In this document: positions 55,482 through 64,000 of the stretch, piece after piece
How the letters are laid out: the number at the start of each line of letters is the position of its first letter
Numbering within the stretch: position 1 is the stretch's first letter
From: Mycolicibacterium sphagni
GTDB lineage: Bacteria > Actinomycetota > Actinomycetes > Mycobacteriales > Mycobacteriaceae
Direction: 5' to 3'
Length of the DNA: 64,000 bases
Assembly (NCBI RefSeq): GCF_013337765.1
Contig: NZ_VBSB01000002.1
Span: forward strand, 248,001 to 312,000
Position numbers and translations under genes: made by a program
The notes under the pieces: generated by a model
Database searches by the model: none
The model's input: the letters and a program-made list of their open reading frames with translations, nothing else
What the model was told of the DNA's origin: nothing

Positions 55482-55577
55482 TCAGTAGACCCCGCACATC
55501 CCGTCGATGGAGACCTCTTCGACCAGCGTCTCGGTCACCAGTTCGGTCTCGGTCTCACTTGCGTGGCTCGGCTCCAT
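55482..55577 (-). CDS. mftA: Mycofactocin precursor peptide MftA
   Basis: A 31-residue peptide. It ends in the invariant IDGMCGVY; the last Val-Tyr pair is what MftC and MftD convert to the redox cofactor. The leader is rich in Glu and Thr ([14 protein letters not shown]). The ATG at 55577 follows AAAGGG by eight bases. It is the first gene of the cluster, divergent from mftR. Confidence 0.95.
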   Translation of the reverse strand: MEPSHASETETELVTETLVEEVSIDGMCGVY

Positions 55578-55603
55578 GAAAAGCACCCTTTCGTCGGCCA
55601 GGT

Positions 55604-55624
55604 TCTCGACAATTGTGATCGAGA
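55604..55624. promoter_or_regulatory. Candidate MftR operator
   Basis: TCTCGA (55604-55609) and TCGAGA (55619-55624) form perfect arms around a 9-base centre that itself contains CAATTG. It lies in the 92-base interval between divergent mftA and mftR, where a TetR repressor of the cluster would bind. Confidence 0.55.
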
Positions 55625-55669
55625 TCGCAAGAATATGGCATCGAGTGCCGAAAAGAAAGGGGTGGGTCG

Positions 55670-56278
55670 ATGACAAGTGGTTCTCCGGGTTCGGGCGGGC
55701 CCCGCGTGGGGCGGCGCCGCTCCACCACCCAGGACCACATCACCGACGTCGCGCTCGACCTGTTCGCGAATTACGGGTTCGGCTCGGTGAGCGTCGACGA
55801 CGTGGCTCAGGCGTCGGGTATCGCGCGGCGCACGCTGTTCCGCTACTACCCGTCGAAGAACGCCATCCCCTGGGGCGACTTCGACGCTCACCTGCAGCAC
55901 TTCCGTCATCTGTTCGACGCTATAGACGCTGCGGAACCGATCAGCGCCGCACTGCGCTCGGCCCTGCTGGCGTTCAACACGTTTGACGAGTCGGAAACCG
56001 AACGGCACCGCCAGCGAATGCGGGTGATCCTGCAGACCGCCGAGCTGCAAGCCCACTCGATGACCATGTACGCCGGCTGGCGCGGTGTCGTCTGCGACTT
56101 CGTGGCCGCACGTATCGGTGGCGCGCCGGGTGACCTGGTCCCCCAGTCGGTCGCCTGGCTGATGCTCGGCGTCGCGCTGTCGGCCTACGAGTACTGGCTG
56201 GCCAACGAGGAAGTGCCGCTGCCGCAGGCGCTCGGCGACGCGTTCGACGTCGTCGCACATGGACTCGGCCAGCTTTAA
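55670..56278 (+). CDS. mftR: Mycofactocin system TetR regulator MftR
   Basis: A 202-residue TetR regulator with the helix-turn-helix at residues 20-70 ([39 protein letters not shown]). In mycobacteria MftR represses the mft cluster and responds to long-chain acyl-CoA. It is transcribed away from mftA; the ATG at 55670 follows AAAGGGG. Confidence 0.93.
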   Translation: MTSGSPGSGGPRVGRRRSTTQDHITDVALDLFANYGFGSVSVDDVAQASGIARRTLFRYYPSKNAIPWGDFDAHLQHFRHLFDAIDAAEPISAALRSALLAFNTFDESETERHRQRMRVILQTAELQAHSMTMYAGWRGVVCDFVAARIGGAPGDLVPQSVAWLMLGVALSAYEYWLANEEVPLPQALGDAFDVVAHGLGQL

Positions 56279-56479
56279 CTGGGACAGTGAGGCTAAATAC
56301 CTGCGCTGGCCGCCTTGAGTGTGCGTCAGGGGCGGGAATTCATCGGGGCAGATTCTCGCCCTGGCTGCACTCTCGACGCCGTGACCGCATCTGGCGGCAT
56401 CGAGTTTCACGTTCTGCAGCCGTCTACTCGAACTCTTGGTGCAAAAGGTGAATTTCGATGCCGTGGTGGCCAGCTCTGA
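56279..56479. other. Convergent intergenic region after mftR
   Basis: Two hundred bases without a gene between convergent mftR and the flavoprotein gene. It contains CTCGACGCC...GGCGGCATCGAG, an imperfect inverted repeat near 56372-56404 around TGACCGCATCT. Similar wording (TCTCGATGC...TGACCGCA) occurs at 5800-5820, which may be a dispersed intergenic repeat. Confidence 0.3.
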
Positions 56480-57679
56480 CTAGGACGCGGGCAGCACGTC
56501 GGCGATCGGCGCACCTGCGGCGATCTTGGCGCGGGTCTTCATGACCTTGCCGGGCATACCGCCGCCGACCACGCCGGCCACCACGCCGTTGCGCTCGTAG
56601 AACGCCAGGAACTTGCGGCCGTCGTCCTCGACGATGTGCACGATGTCGGTGGCCTCCGGCTCGCCGAGGCACTGGATCTTGACGTCGTACTGATCGCTCC
56701 AGAAGTACGGCACGACGATCACTGAGGGCGCCTCCAGGCCCAGCATCGACGGCACGATGACCCGGGCCTGCTCGGCGACATTGCTCCAATGCTCAACGCG
56801 GGCTTGATGTCCCGTGGCGTCACGCCATGACGCGACGTCACCGAGCGCCCAGACTCCTGCCGCGCTAGTACGGCCCGCCGCGTCGCACACGACCCCGTTG
56901 TCGACCTCCACCCCACTGCCCGCCAGCCAGTCGGTGGCCGGGCGCGACCCGATGCCGACCACGACCAGATCGGCCGCCAGTTCGCTGCCGTCGGACAACA
57001 CGACACCTGTCACGTGGCCGTTCTCGCCGCGCACCTCGGCGACTCCGATGCCGGTCCGCACGTCCACACCCTCGGCACGATGCAGCCGGGCCACCAGGTT
57101 TCCGACCTGCTCGCCCAGCACCGAGGCCAGCGGCGCCGGCTGCGGCTCCACCAGAACCACGTCCACGCCCAGCTTGCGCAGGCTGGCCGCCACCTCACAG
57201 CCGATGAACCCGGCGCCGATGATCACCGCCTGCCGAGCCGTTGCGGCGTGGGTGCGCAGCGCCAGTGCTTCGTCGAACGTCCGCAGCACCCGGATGCCCT
57301 CCAGGTCCGGGAACGAGGGAATGCGCTTGGGCACCAAGCCCGTCGCGATCACCAGCTCGTCGTAGCCCAGCACTGCCCCATCGGCCAGCGTCACCGTCTG
57401 AGCGGCGGTGTCCAACGAGGCGACAGCGCTGCCCAGCCGCAGGGTGATGCCGTTCTCGGTGTAAAACTCGGCCGGCTTGAGCGTGACATCGTCGAGGTCG
57501 GCGTGCAGCACGTCCTTCGACAGCGGCGGGCGGTCGTAGGGCAGGTGTGCCTCGTCGCTGACGATGGTGACCGGCCCCGTGTACTCCGACTTGCGCAACT
57601 GTTCGGCGGTCCTGGTGGCAGCCAGCCCGCCGCCCACGATGACAATGCCTTTTTCCGCGCCATTTTCGCTCGTGCTCAC
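56480..57679 (-). CDS. FAD/NAD(P)-dependent ferredoxin reductase-type protein
   Basis: A 399-residue pyridine-nucleotide flavoprotein of the rubredoxin/ferredoxin reductase family. FAD motif IVIVGGGLAATRTAEQL at residues 12-28, RPPLSKDVL, the NAD motif AVIIGAGFIGCEVAASLRKLG and the second FAD contact GVWALGDVASWRD. It would pass electrons from NAD(P)H to a ferredoxin, and could serve the P450 or mycofactocin-dependent enzymes. The gene holds the same place beside the mft cluster in M. tuberculosis (Rv0688). The start follows no strong ribosome site. Confidence 0.87.
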   Translation of the reverse strand: MSTSENGAEKGIVIVGGGLAATRTAEQLRKSEYTGPVTIVSDEAHLPYDRPPLSKDVLHADLDDVTLKPAEFYTENGITLRLGSAVASLDTAAQTVTLADGAVLGYDELVIATGLVPKRIPSFPDLEGIRVLRTFDEALALRTHAATARQAVIIGAGFIGCEVAASLRKLGVDVVLVEPQPAPLASVLGEQVGNLVARLHRAEGVDVRTGIGVAEVRGENGHVTGVVLSDGSELAADLVVVGIGSRPATDWLAGSGVEVDNGVVCDAAGRTSAAGVWALGDVASWRDATGHQARVEHWSNVAEQARVIVPSMLGLEAPSVIVVPYFWSDQYDVKIQCLGEPEATDIVHIVEDDGRKFLAFYERNGVVAGVVGGGMPGKVMKTRAKIAAGAPIADVLPAS

Positions 57680-57751
57680 GTGGTGTTCTTACACGATCGC
57701 CGCCGCGAAGTGCGCGCCAGCCTGCTGTTACCAACCGCTGGGTTGGTGGAG

Positions 57752-58198
57752 TCAGGCAGGTGAGCGGTCAATCAGGTTGGACAACACCACGATGCTTTCG
57801 CTTCGTTCGATCTCGGCGCTCGACCGGATCCGTTCCAGGGCGGTCTCCAGGTGGCGCATATCGCGGGCCAGCACATGCAAGATGGCGTCCGCGGTGCCCG
57901 TGACGGTGGCGGCGCTGATGATCTCGGGAATGTCAATCCAGGCCGCGCGCAACTGATCCGGCGCGATCGTGCCGTGGCAGTACACCTGAACGTAAGCCTC
58001 GGTGTTCCAGCCCAGCGCGCTGCGGTCGATGATCGTGGTGAAGCCGCGGATCACCCCGTTATCCAGCATCCGGTCGACCCGGCGTTTGACCGCGGGCGCC
58101 GACAAGTTCACCCGTGCGCCGATCTCGGCGAACGTGGCACGCGCATGCTCGGTGAGCTCGGCGAGGATGCGCTCGTCGGTGTCGTCCAGCCGGTCCAT
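57752..58198 (-). CDS. Lrp/AsnC-family regulator of the arginine genes
   Basis: A 148-residue regulator. Residues 1-60 hold the AsnC helix-turn-helix (LDDTDERILAELTEHARATFAEIGARVNLSAPAVKRRVDRM); residues 70-145 the RAM effector domain (NTEAYVQVYCHG, ATVTGTADAILHVLARD). It is divergent from the arginine-use genes, as Rv2324 is in M. tuberculosis, and should sense an amino acid, probably arginine or ornithine. A strong inverted repeat lies between the two (58246-58297). Confidence 0.9.
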   Translation of the reverse strand: MDRLDDTDERILAELTEHARATFAEIGARVNLSAPAVKRRVDRMLDNGVIRGFTTIIDRSALGWNTEAYVQVYCHGTIAPDQLRAAWIDIPEIISAATVTGTADAILHVLARDMRHLETALERIRSSAEIERSESIVVLSNLIDRSPA

Positions 58199-58245
58199 CG
58201 ACAGCTCTCCGATCCTGGTTTAACAAATCACCGCCATTCTGGCCG

Positions 58246-58297
58246 TGACGCAAGAAATCGATTATAGACACGCAATAGAGGTCGATTGATTGCGTCA
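58246..58297. promoter_or_regulatory. Candidate Lrp/AsnC operator
   Basis: Two 18-base arms, 58246-58263 and 58280-58297, are inverted repeats matching at 14 of 18 positions; the outer eight, TGACGCAA and TTGCGTCA, are exact. The spacing of 16 puts both on one DNA face. The right arm covers the -35 box of the downstream operon. Confidence 0.6.
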
Positions 58298-58314
58298 GGA
58301 TGGGGTTCTATCGT
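58286..58314 (+). promoter_or_regulatory. Promoter of the arginine operon, likely leaderless
   Basis: TTGATT (58286-58291) and TATCGT (58309-58314) are 17 bases apart. The ATG at 58322 is seven bases beyond the -10 box, so transcription should start at or next to it. No ribosome site precedes the ATG, which agrees with a leaderless mRNA, common in mycobacteria. Confidence 0.5.
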
Positions 58315-58321
58315 TATTTTC

Positions 58322-59167
58322 ATGACGATATCTACAGATGTCGCCGCCGAGTCAACGAGGACACCGCGCAGCCAGCGACTTCGCCACTACGCCATGACCC
58401 CGCCGACGTTTTTTGCCGTCGAGTACGCGATCAACCCATGGATGGACACCAGCACCCCGGTCGACGTCGAACGTGCCGTCGCCCAATGGGAGAACCTGCG
58501 GGACACCTACCGCCGCCTCGGCCACACCGTCGATGTCGTCGAGCCGGTCCCCGGCCTGCCCGACATGGTCTACGCGGCCAACGCCGGACTGATCATCAAC
58601 GGCAGGGCGATCGTCGCCCAGTTCAAGCACGCCGAGCGCCAGGGTGAATCGGTTGCGTACGCCAACTGGATGGATGCGAACGGACACGACCCCGTCGCCA
58701 CTCGGCACGTCAACGAGGGACAGGGCGATCTGCTGGTGGTCGGGTCGACGATCTTGGCCGGCACGGGTTTTCGCACTCAGCCGCAGGCGCACACCGAGGT
58801 CGCCACAATCACCGGCATGCCGGTGATCTCCCTGGAACTCGTCGATCCGCGCTTCTACCACCTCGACACCGCGCTGACGGTACTCGACGACACCACGATC
58901 GCCTACTACCCACCGGCGTTCACCGCCACCGCCCGCGGCCGGCTGCGCGACCTCTTCCCCGACGCTATCGAAGTGGCGAGCACCGATGCCTATGTCTTAG
59001 GCCTCAACGCTGTGTCCGACGGCAAGCATGTCGTATTCCCGGCCCAGGCCAGCGGTTTCGCCAAGCAGCTCTATCACGCCGGCTTCCACCCCATCGGCGT
59101 CGATCTCTCCGAGCTGCTCAAGGGCGGCGGCTCAGTGAAATGTTGCACGCTGGAGGTATTTTCATGA
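58322..59167 (+). CDS. Arginine dihydrolase / dimethylargininase-like amidinohydrolase
   Basis: A 281-residue enzyme of the guanidino-group-modifying superfamily. Motifs in order: VEYAINPWMD, VYAANAGLIING, EGQGDLLVVG, FYHLDTALTVL with the catalytic His, and the nucleophile Cys near the end in GGSVKCCTLEVF. It is orthologous in position to Rv2323c. The Asn-containing ANAG loop and the ornithine aminotransferase that follows suggest that it converts arginine straight to ornithine with loss of two ammonia and CO2 (arginine dihydrolase), rather than making citrulline; this is inference. Its stop overlaps the rocD start. Confidence 0.82.
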   Translation: MTISTDVAAESTRTPRSQRLRHYAMTPPTFFAVEYAINPWMDTSTPVDVERAVAQWENLRDTYRRLGHTVDVVEPVPGLPDMVYAANAGLIINGRAIVAQFKHAERQGESVAYANWMDANGHDPVATRHVNEGQGDLLVVGSTILAGTGFRTQPQAHTEVATITGMPVISLELVDPRFYHLDTALTVLDDTTIAYYPPAFTATARGRLRDLFPDAIEVASTDAYVLGLNAVSDGKHVVFPAQASGFAKQLYHAGFHPIGVDLSELLKGGGSVKCCTLEVFS

Positions 59168-60405
59168 CCATGGCCGACACCGTGCGACCCACAGGAGCAA
59201 CTGCAGCGGCCATCGCGCTCGACAACACCTACGCCGCGCACAACTATTCGCCGCTTCCGGTGGTGGCCGCCAGCGCTCGCGGAGTGTGGATCACCGATGT
59301 GGAAGGTCACCGCTACCTGGACTGCCTGGCCGCCTATTCGGCGGTCAACTTCGGCCACCACAACGACGAGATCGTCGCCGCCGCTCATCGCCAGCTCGAC
59401 GCGGTGACCCTGGTCAGCCGGGCGTTCCACTCCGATCAGCTCGGCCCGTTCTGCGCGGCGCTGGCCCGGCTGTGCGGCAAAGACATGGTGCTGCCGATGA
59501 ACAGCGGCGCCGAGGCCGTGGAGAGCGGCCTGAAGGTCGCCCGTAAGTGGGGCACCGACGTCAAGGGCGTCCCCCTCGACATGGCCAATATCATCGTGGC
59601 CGACAACAACTTCCACGGCCGCACGATCAGTATCGTCAGCTTCTCCTCCGATGCCACCGCCCGCGGTGGATTCGGGCCCTTCACACCGGGATTCCGGTCC
59701 GTACCGTTCGGCGACGCCGACGCCGTCGCAGCTGCCATGGACGACAACACGGTCGCGGTCCTCATCGAGCCGATCCAGGGCGAGGCCGGGATCATCGTCC
59801 CGCCCGACGATTACCTGCCCCGGCTGCGACAGCTGTGCACCCGGCGCAACGTGCTGCTGATCGCCGACGAGATCCAGTCCGGTCTGGCCCGCACCGGTCA
59901 CACCTTCGCCTGCGACCACTGGGGCGTGGTGCCCGATATCTACCTGCTCGGCAAGGCCCTCGGCGGCGGCGTCGTTCCGCTGTCGGCTGTTGTCGCCAAC
60001 CGCGACATCCTCGGGGTGCTTCACCCGGGTGAGCACGGTTCGACGTTCGGCGGCAATCCGCTGGCAGCAGCCATCGGCTCCACCGTGGTCGACATTCTGC
60101 GGCGCGGTGAATTCCAGTCCCGCTCAGCCGAACTCGGGCTCCATCTGCATGCACGGTTACGGTCACTGATCGGCCATGGGGTGCTCGCGGTGCGTGGGAT
60201 GGGACTGTGGGCCGGCGTCGACATCGACACCCGCCTTGGGACCGGTAAACAGCTCAGCATCGCGCTGGCCGAGCGCGGCGTGCTGGTCAAGGACACCCAT
60301 GGCTCGACCTTGCGATTCGCTCCACCGCTGGTGATCACCGCCGAGGAGATCGACTGGGCGGTTGAGCAGTTCGCAAGCGTACTGGCAGGGCCAGGAGCAC
60401 ACTAA
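59164..60405 (+). CDS. rocD: Ornithine aminotransferase
   Basis: A 413-residue class III aminotransferase, ornithine + 2-oxoglutarate to glutamate semialdehyde + glutamate. It has MNSGAEAVESGLKVARKWG, NNFHGRTISIVS, EPIQGEAGIIVP and the PLP Lys in LLGKALGGGVVPLSA. The full-length gene is intact here, while M. tuberculosis carries it split as rocD1/rocD2. ATGA overlap with the preceding gene (59164-59167). Confidence 0.95.
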   Translation: MTMADTVRPTGATAAAIALDNTYAAHNYSPLPVVAASARGVWITDVEGHRYLDCLAAYSAVNFGHHNDEIVAAAHRQLDAVTLVSRAFHSDQLGPFCAALARLCGKDMVLPMNSGAEAVESGLKVARKWGTDVKGVPLDMANIIVADNNFHGRTISIVSFSSDATARGGFGPFTPGFRSVPFGDADAVAAAMDDNTVAVLIEPIQGEAGIIVPPDDYLPRLRQLCTRRNVLLIADEIQSGLARTGHTFACDHWGVVPDIYLLGKALGGGVVPLSAVVANRDILGVLHPGEHGSTFGGNPLAAAIGSTVVDILRRGEFQSRSAELGLHLHARLRSLIGHGVLAVRGMGLWAGVDIDTRLGTGKQLSIALAERGVLVKDTHGSTLRFAPPLVITAEEIDWAVEQFASVLAGPGAH

Positions 60406-60439
60406 CCGGTAGTTCACTCTAGGGCCTACAGGAGGCACT

Positions 60440-61975
60440 ATGACCGCTCCACCGTTAAGCCTGTCCCAGCAATTGTTCCGCCGCCGCCCCGTTGCCGGCG
60501 CTCCTGTCGCACATGGCGCCTCTGACCATCTAAAGCGAAGTATCGGCACCTTTCAGCTGACACTGTTCGGCGTCGGCGCGACCGTCGGCACCGGCATCTT
60601 CTTCGTGTTGTCCGCCGCGGTGCCGGAGGCGGGGCCGGCAGTACTGGTCGCGTTTGTCCTCGCCGCCGTCGCGGCGGGACTATCCGCCCTGTGCTACGCA
60701 GAGATGGCGTCCTCGGTGCCGGTATCGGGCTCGACGTACTCATACGCCTACACGACGATGGGTGAATTCGTCGCGATGGGCGTGGCAGCCTGTCTGCTTC
60801 TGGAATATGGCGTGTCGATCTCCGCCGTCGCGGTTGGGTGGAGTGGCTACCTGAACAAGTTGTTGGACAACCTGTTTGGCTGGCAGATCCCACAGTCATT
60901 GACGTCTGCCCCGTGGGACGCAACGCCGGGCATCGTCAACCTACCCGCAGTCCTGCTGATCATGATGTGCATGGCGCTACTGATCCGCGGTGCCAGCGAG
61001 TCGGCAGCCGTCAACACCATCATGGTGTTGATCAAGCTCGGCGTGCTCGCGATGTTCATCGTCATTGCGCTCACGGCGTTCAACGCTGACCACTTCCACG
61101 GCTTCTGGGACAAGGGGACGGCCGGCATCACCACGGCGGCGAGCATGATCTTCTTTTCGTTCATCGGCCTCGACGCAGTGTCGACGGCCGGTGACGAGGT
61201 GAAGAATCCGCAAAAGACCATGCCTCGCGCCATCATTGCTGCACTGCTCGTGGTGACTACCTTCTACATCCTGGTGGCCTTCGCCGGACTCGGCACGCAG
61301 GACGCCGCCGAGTTCGGGTCCGACGAACAGGCCGAAGCCGGGCTGTCCGTGATCCTGGAGAAGATCACCGGCGGAACCTGGGCCAGCACGCTGCTGGCCG
61401 CAGGCGCGGTGATCTCGATCTTCTCGGTGACCCTGGTTGTGATGTACGGCCAGACCCGCATCCTGTTCGCGATGGGTCGCGATGGACTTCTGCCGTCGAT
61501 GTTCGCAAAGGTCAATCCGCGCAGCATGACTCCGGTCGGCAACACCATCATCGTCGCGGTCGCGACCGGGATCCTCGCCGGATTCATTCCACTGAACTGG
61601 CTTCTGGACGCCGTCTCGATCGGTACGTTGGTCGCCTTCATCACGGTGTCGATCGGCGTCATCGTCCTGCGGGTCAGGGAACCCAATCTGGAGCGCCCAT
61701 TCAAAGTTCCCGGCTATCCGGTCACACCGGTTCTGTCCGTCCTCGCTTGTATGGCGGTGCTCTACGGCCTGCGTTGGCAGACATGGTTGGTGTTCGGCGG
61801 CTGTGTCGGCCTTGTGCTGCTCTTCTACTTGTTCTGGGGCCGACGCCACAGTGCGCTCAACGCCGGCAACGCTGATGGCTATATCCCGACCGCGGTACCC
61901 GGTGACGACGACGTCATGTTCGACGAGGAGCCGAAGGATCACCACTTCGTCACCAAGCATGAGGATGAGCCGTGA
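60440..61975 (+). CDS. rocE: Cationic amino acid permease (APC superfamily)
   Basis: A 511-residue transporter of the cationic amino acid branch, 12 or more membrane spans. Typical are LKRSIGTFQLTLFGVGATVG at about residue 34, the SALCYAEMASSVPVSGSTYSY segment and FIGLDAVSTAGDEVKNPQKT. It should import arginine or ornithine for the two enzymes upstream. AGGAGG lies six bases before the ATG. Its stop overlaps the GTG of the universal stress protein gene. Confidence 0.9.
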   Translation: MTAPPLSLSQQLFRRRPVAGAPVAHGASDHLKRSIGTFQLTLFGVGATVGTGIFFVLSAAVPEAGPAVLVAFVLAAVAAGLSALCYAEMASSVPVSGSTYSYAYTTMGEFVAMGVAACLLLEYGVSISAVAVGWSGYLNKLLDNLFGWQIPQSLTSAPWDATPGIVNLPAVLLIMMCMALLIRGASESAAVNTIMVLIKLGVLAMFIVIALTAFNADHFHGFWDKGTAGITTAASMIFFSFIGLDAVSTAGDEVKNPQKTMPRAIIAALLVVTTFYILVAFAGLGTQDAAEFGSDEQAEAGLSVILEKITGGTWASTLLAAGAVISIFSVTLVVMYGQTRILFAMGRDGLLPSMFAKVNPRSMTPVGNTIIVAVATGILAGFIPLNWLLDAVSIGTLVAFITVSIGVIVLRVREPNLERPFKVPGYPVTPVLSVLACMAVLYGLRWQTWLVFGGCVGLVLLFYLFWGRRHSALNAGNADGYIPTAVPGDDDVMFDEEPKDHHFVTKHEDEP

Positions 61976-62853
61976 CCGTCGCCGTCGGCTTCCTGGCAGG
62001 CAAGGGCGGCCAGTCGCCGCTGTACTTGGCGGTGGAAGCAGCCAAGACGCTCAAGACCTCACTGACGGTGGTAACAGTCGTGCCACGGCCCTGGATGACG
62101 CCTTCACTTGGCCGAATCGATGCCGAATACGCCCAGTATGCCGAGCAATTGGCCGCGAGCTCGGCGTCGCAAGCGCAAGCGTGCATCGACTCGATCGCCG
62201 AGGGCCTTGACGTCAAGTATCACAAGGTCAGTCACCGGTCGGCGTCCGGCGGACTCTTGGAAGCCGTCTCCAAACTCGAACCCGAAGTGCTGATCCTGGG
62301 CTCCGCGGCCGACGGCAAGCTCGGCCAGGTGGTGATCGGCTCGACGGGAGACCGGCTGCTGCACTCGTCGCCGGTACCGATGGCGATCAGTCCACGCGGC
62401 TATCGCGGCTCGAAATCCGGTGGGCTGACCCGGATTACCGCCGCGTACCCGGGCACGTCGGAGACATTGCATGTGGTGGAGCGCGTTACCGCGCTCGGCG
62501 AACGGCTCAATGTGCCAATGCGTGTCATCACGTTCGCTGTTCGTGGCCGCACGATGTATCCGCCGGAGGTCGGGCTGAGCGCCGAAGACTCCATCCTCGA
62601 TCAGTTAGCCGCTCATGCACGAGAAGGACTGGCGCGGTTGAGGGCTGACGGCATGGTAGGCGAAGACGTGGACTTGCAGGTCGTCACCGGTAATGGCTGG
62701 GGCCAGGCTCTGGACGCCGCCGACTGGCAGGATGGCGACCTACTGGCCATCGGCACATCGCCGGTGGGCGGAATCGCCCGGGTGTTTCTTGGCTCCCACG
62801 GCTCGAAGATCCTGCGGCACAGCCCCGTTCCGGTATTGGTGCTACCGGGCTGA
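61972..62853 (+). CDS. Universal stress protein, two tandem domains
   Basis: A 293-residue protein with two USP domains (about 1-140 and 150-293). Each ends with the nucleotide-binding G-x2-G-x9-G-(S/T) region: LGSAADGKLGQVVIGSTGDR and IGTSPVGGIARVFLGSHGSK. Starts with GTG overlapping the permease stop. A USP gene at the end of the rocE operon is also found in M. tuberculosis (Rv2319c). It may link transport to energy state. Confidence 0.9.
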   Translation: MTVAVGFLAGKGGQSPLYLAVEAAKTLKTSLTVVTVVPRPWMTPSLGRIDAEYAQYAEQLAASSASQAQACIDSIAEGLDVKYHKVSHRSASGGLLEAVSKLEPEVLILGSAADGKLGQVVIGSTGDRLLHSSPVPMAISPRGYRGSKSGGLTRITAAYPGTSETLHVVERVTALGERLNVPMRVITFAVRGRTMYPPEVGLSAEDSILDQLAAHAREGLARLRADGMVGEDVDLQVVTGNGWGQALDAADWQDGDLLAIGTSPVGGIARVFLGSHGSKILRHSPVPVLVLPG

Positions 62854-62856
62854 GCC

Positions 62857-63726
<870 letters not shown>

Positions 63727-63797
63727 TCAGCTCCCGCCAGGCTAGCAAGCCAACTGGAACGTGTTCTAGGAACCACCGAGGCGGTGCGTGAGTGCAC

Positions 63798-64000
63798 TCA
63801 GTAGTCGACGTGGTCCCGCATGATCGGGCAGGTCATGCAGTGACCGCCGCCGCGCCCGCGACCCAGTTCGGCACCGACGATCGTGATCACTTCGACCCCG
63901 GCCTTGCGCAGCAGTGAATTGGTGTGGGTGTTGCGGTCGTAGGCGAACACCACCCCTGGCTCGACGGCCACCACGTTGTTGCCGCTGTCCCACTGCTGAC
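63798..64000 (-). CDS. arcA: Arginine deiminase, C-terminal end only (partial)
   Basis: The last 67 codons of a gene whose start lies beyond the window. It reads [20 protein letters not shown] and ends with [20 protein letters not shown], where the Cys of [10 protein letters not shown] is the nucleophile of arginine deiminase (arginine to citrulline + ammonia). It is on the opposite strand to the roc operon, so the two arginine routes are probably regulated separately. Confidence 0.93.
   Translation of the reverse strand, partial: QQWDSGNNVVAVEPGVVFAYDRNTHTNSLLRKAGVEVITIVGAELGRGRGGGHCMTCPIMRDHVDY

Overview
The window is high-GC actinobacterial DNA from a rapid- or slow-growing Mycobacterium/Mycolicibacterium. 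Reasons: the S10 and spc ribosomal operons have the mycobacterial gene set and order, with an arylsulfatase/FGE module between rpsQ and rplN. They are followed by sppA, TIGR00027-type methyltransferases and secY-adk-map-sigL-rslA. A complete mycofactocin cluster and a rocD/rocE arginine module with an adjacent Lrp/AsnC regulator are also present. The sequence identity of the strain cannot be stated from the window alone.

Layout. 1-0.9 kb: end of a CitA/DcuS-type two-component pair. 0.9-2.7 kb: leftward operon of a DUF294-type nucleotidyltransferase and a Fic protein fused to an antitoxin-like domain. 2.8-5.7 kb: APC permease plus a guanidine-hydrolase-like ureohydrolase with a His-rich N-terminus. 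6.1-9.7 kb: valine catabolism (mmsA, isobutyryl-CoA dehydrogenase, mmsB). 9.8-14.8 kb: leftward operon of unknown product (ThDP enzyme, SRPBCC protein, KAS III-like protein, aminotransferase, MarR regulator). 14.9-18.8 kb: rslA, sigL (with a near-perfect SigL promoter), map, adk, secY. 19.1-23.7 kb: five tandem paralogous methyltransferases. 23.7-25.5 kb: sppA. 25.8-30.1 kb: spc ribosomal operon. 30.3-34.3 kb: sulfatase, lipoprotein and formylglycine-generating enzyme. 34.5-39.9 kb: S10 operon.

40.2-41.65 kb is the most unusual part. A 1,372-bp insertion with perfect 17-bp terminal inverted repeats and 8-bp target duplications carries an intact second copy of the RNA polymerase-binding protein RbpA and a decayed IS1-type transposase. 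It sits a few bases upstream of the S10 operon promoter and has replaced the last codons of a membrane-protein gene. A 36-bp collapsed copy of the same element lies in tandem.

42.4-48.98 kb holds two small oxidative/catabolic units, each with its own TetR regulator and a palindromic candidate operator, plus a lipoprotein carboxylesterase. 49.1-56.3 kb is the mycofactocin cluster in the order mftR, then divergently mftA-B-C-D-E-F-G, followed by a ferredoxin-reductase-type flavoprotein. 57.8-62.9 kb is arginine use: Lrp/AsnC regulator, arginine dihydrolase/dimethylargininase-like enzyme, ornithine aminotransferase, permease and universal stress protein. The window ends with a mycofactocin-coupled SDR and the C-terminal end of arginine deiminase, so two arginine-degrading enzymes lie close together.

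No tRNA, rRNA, CRISPR array or known riboswitch was recognised. All database-level identities are judged by eye from motifs and gene order.
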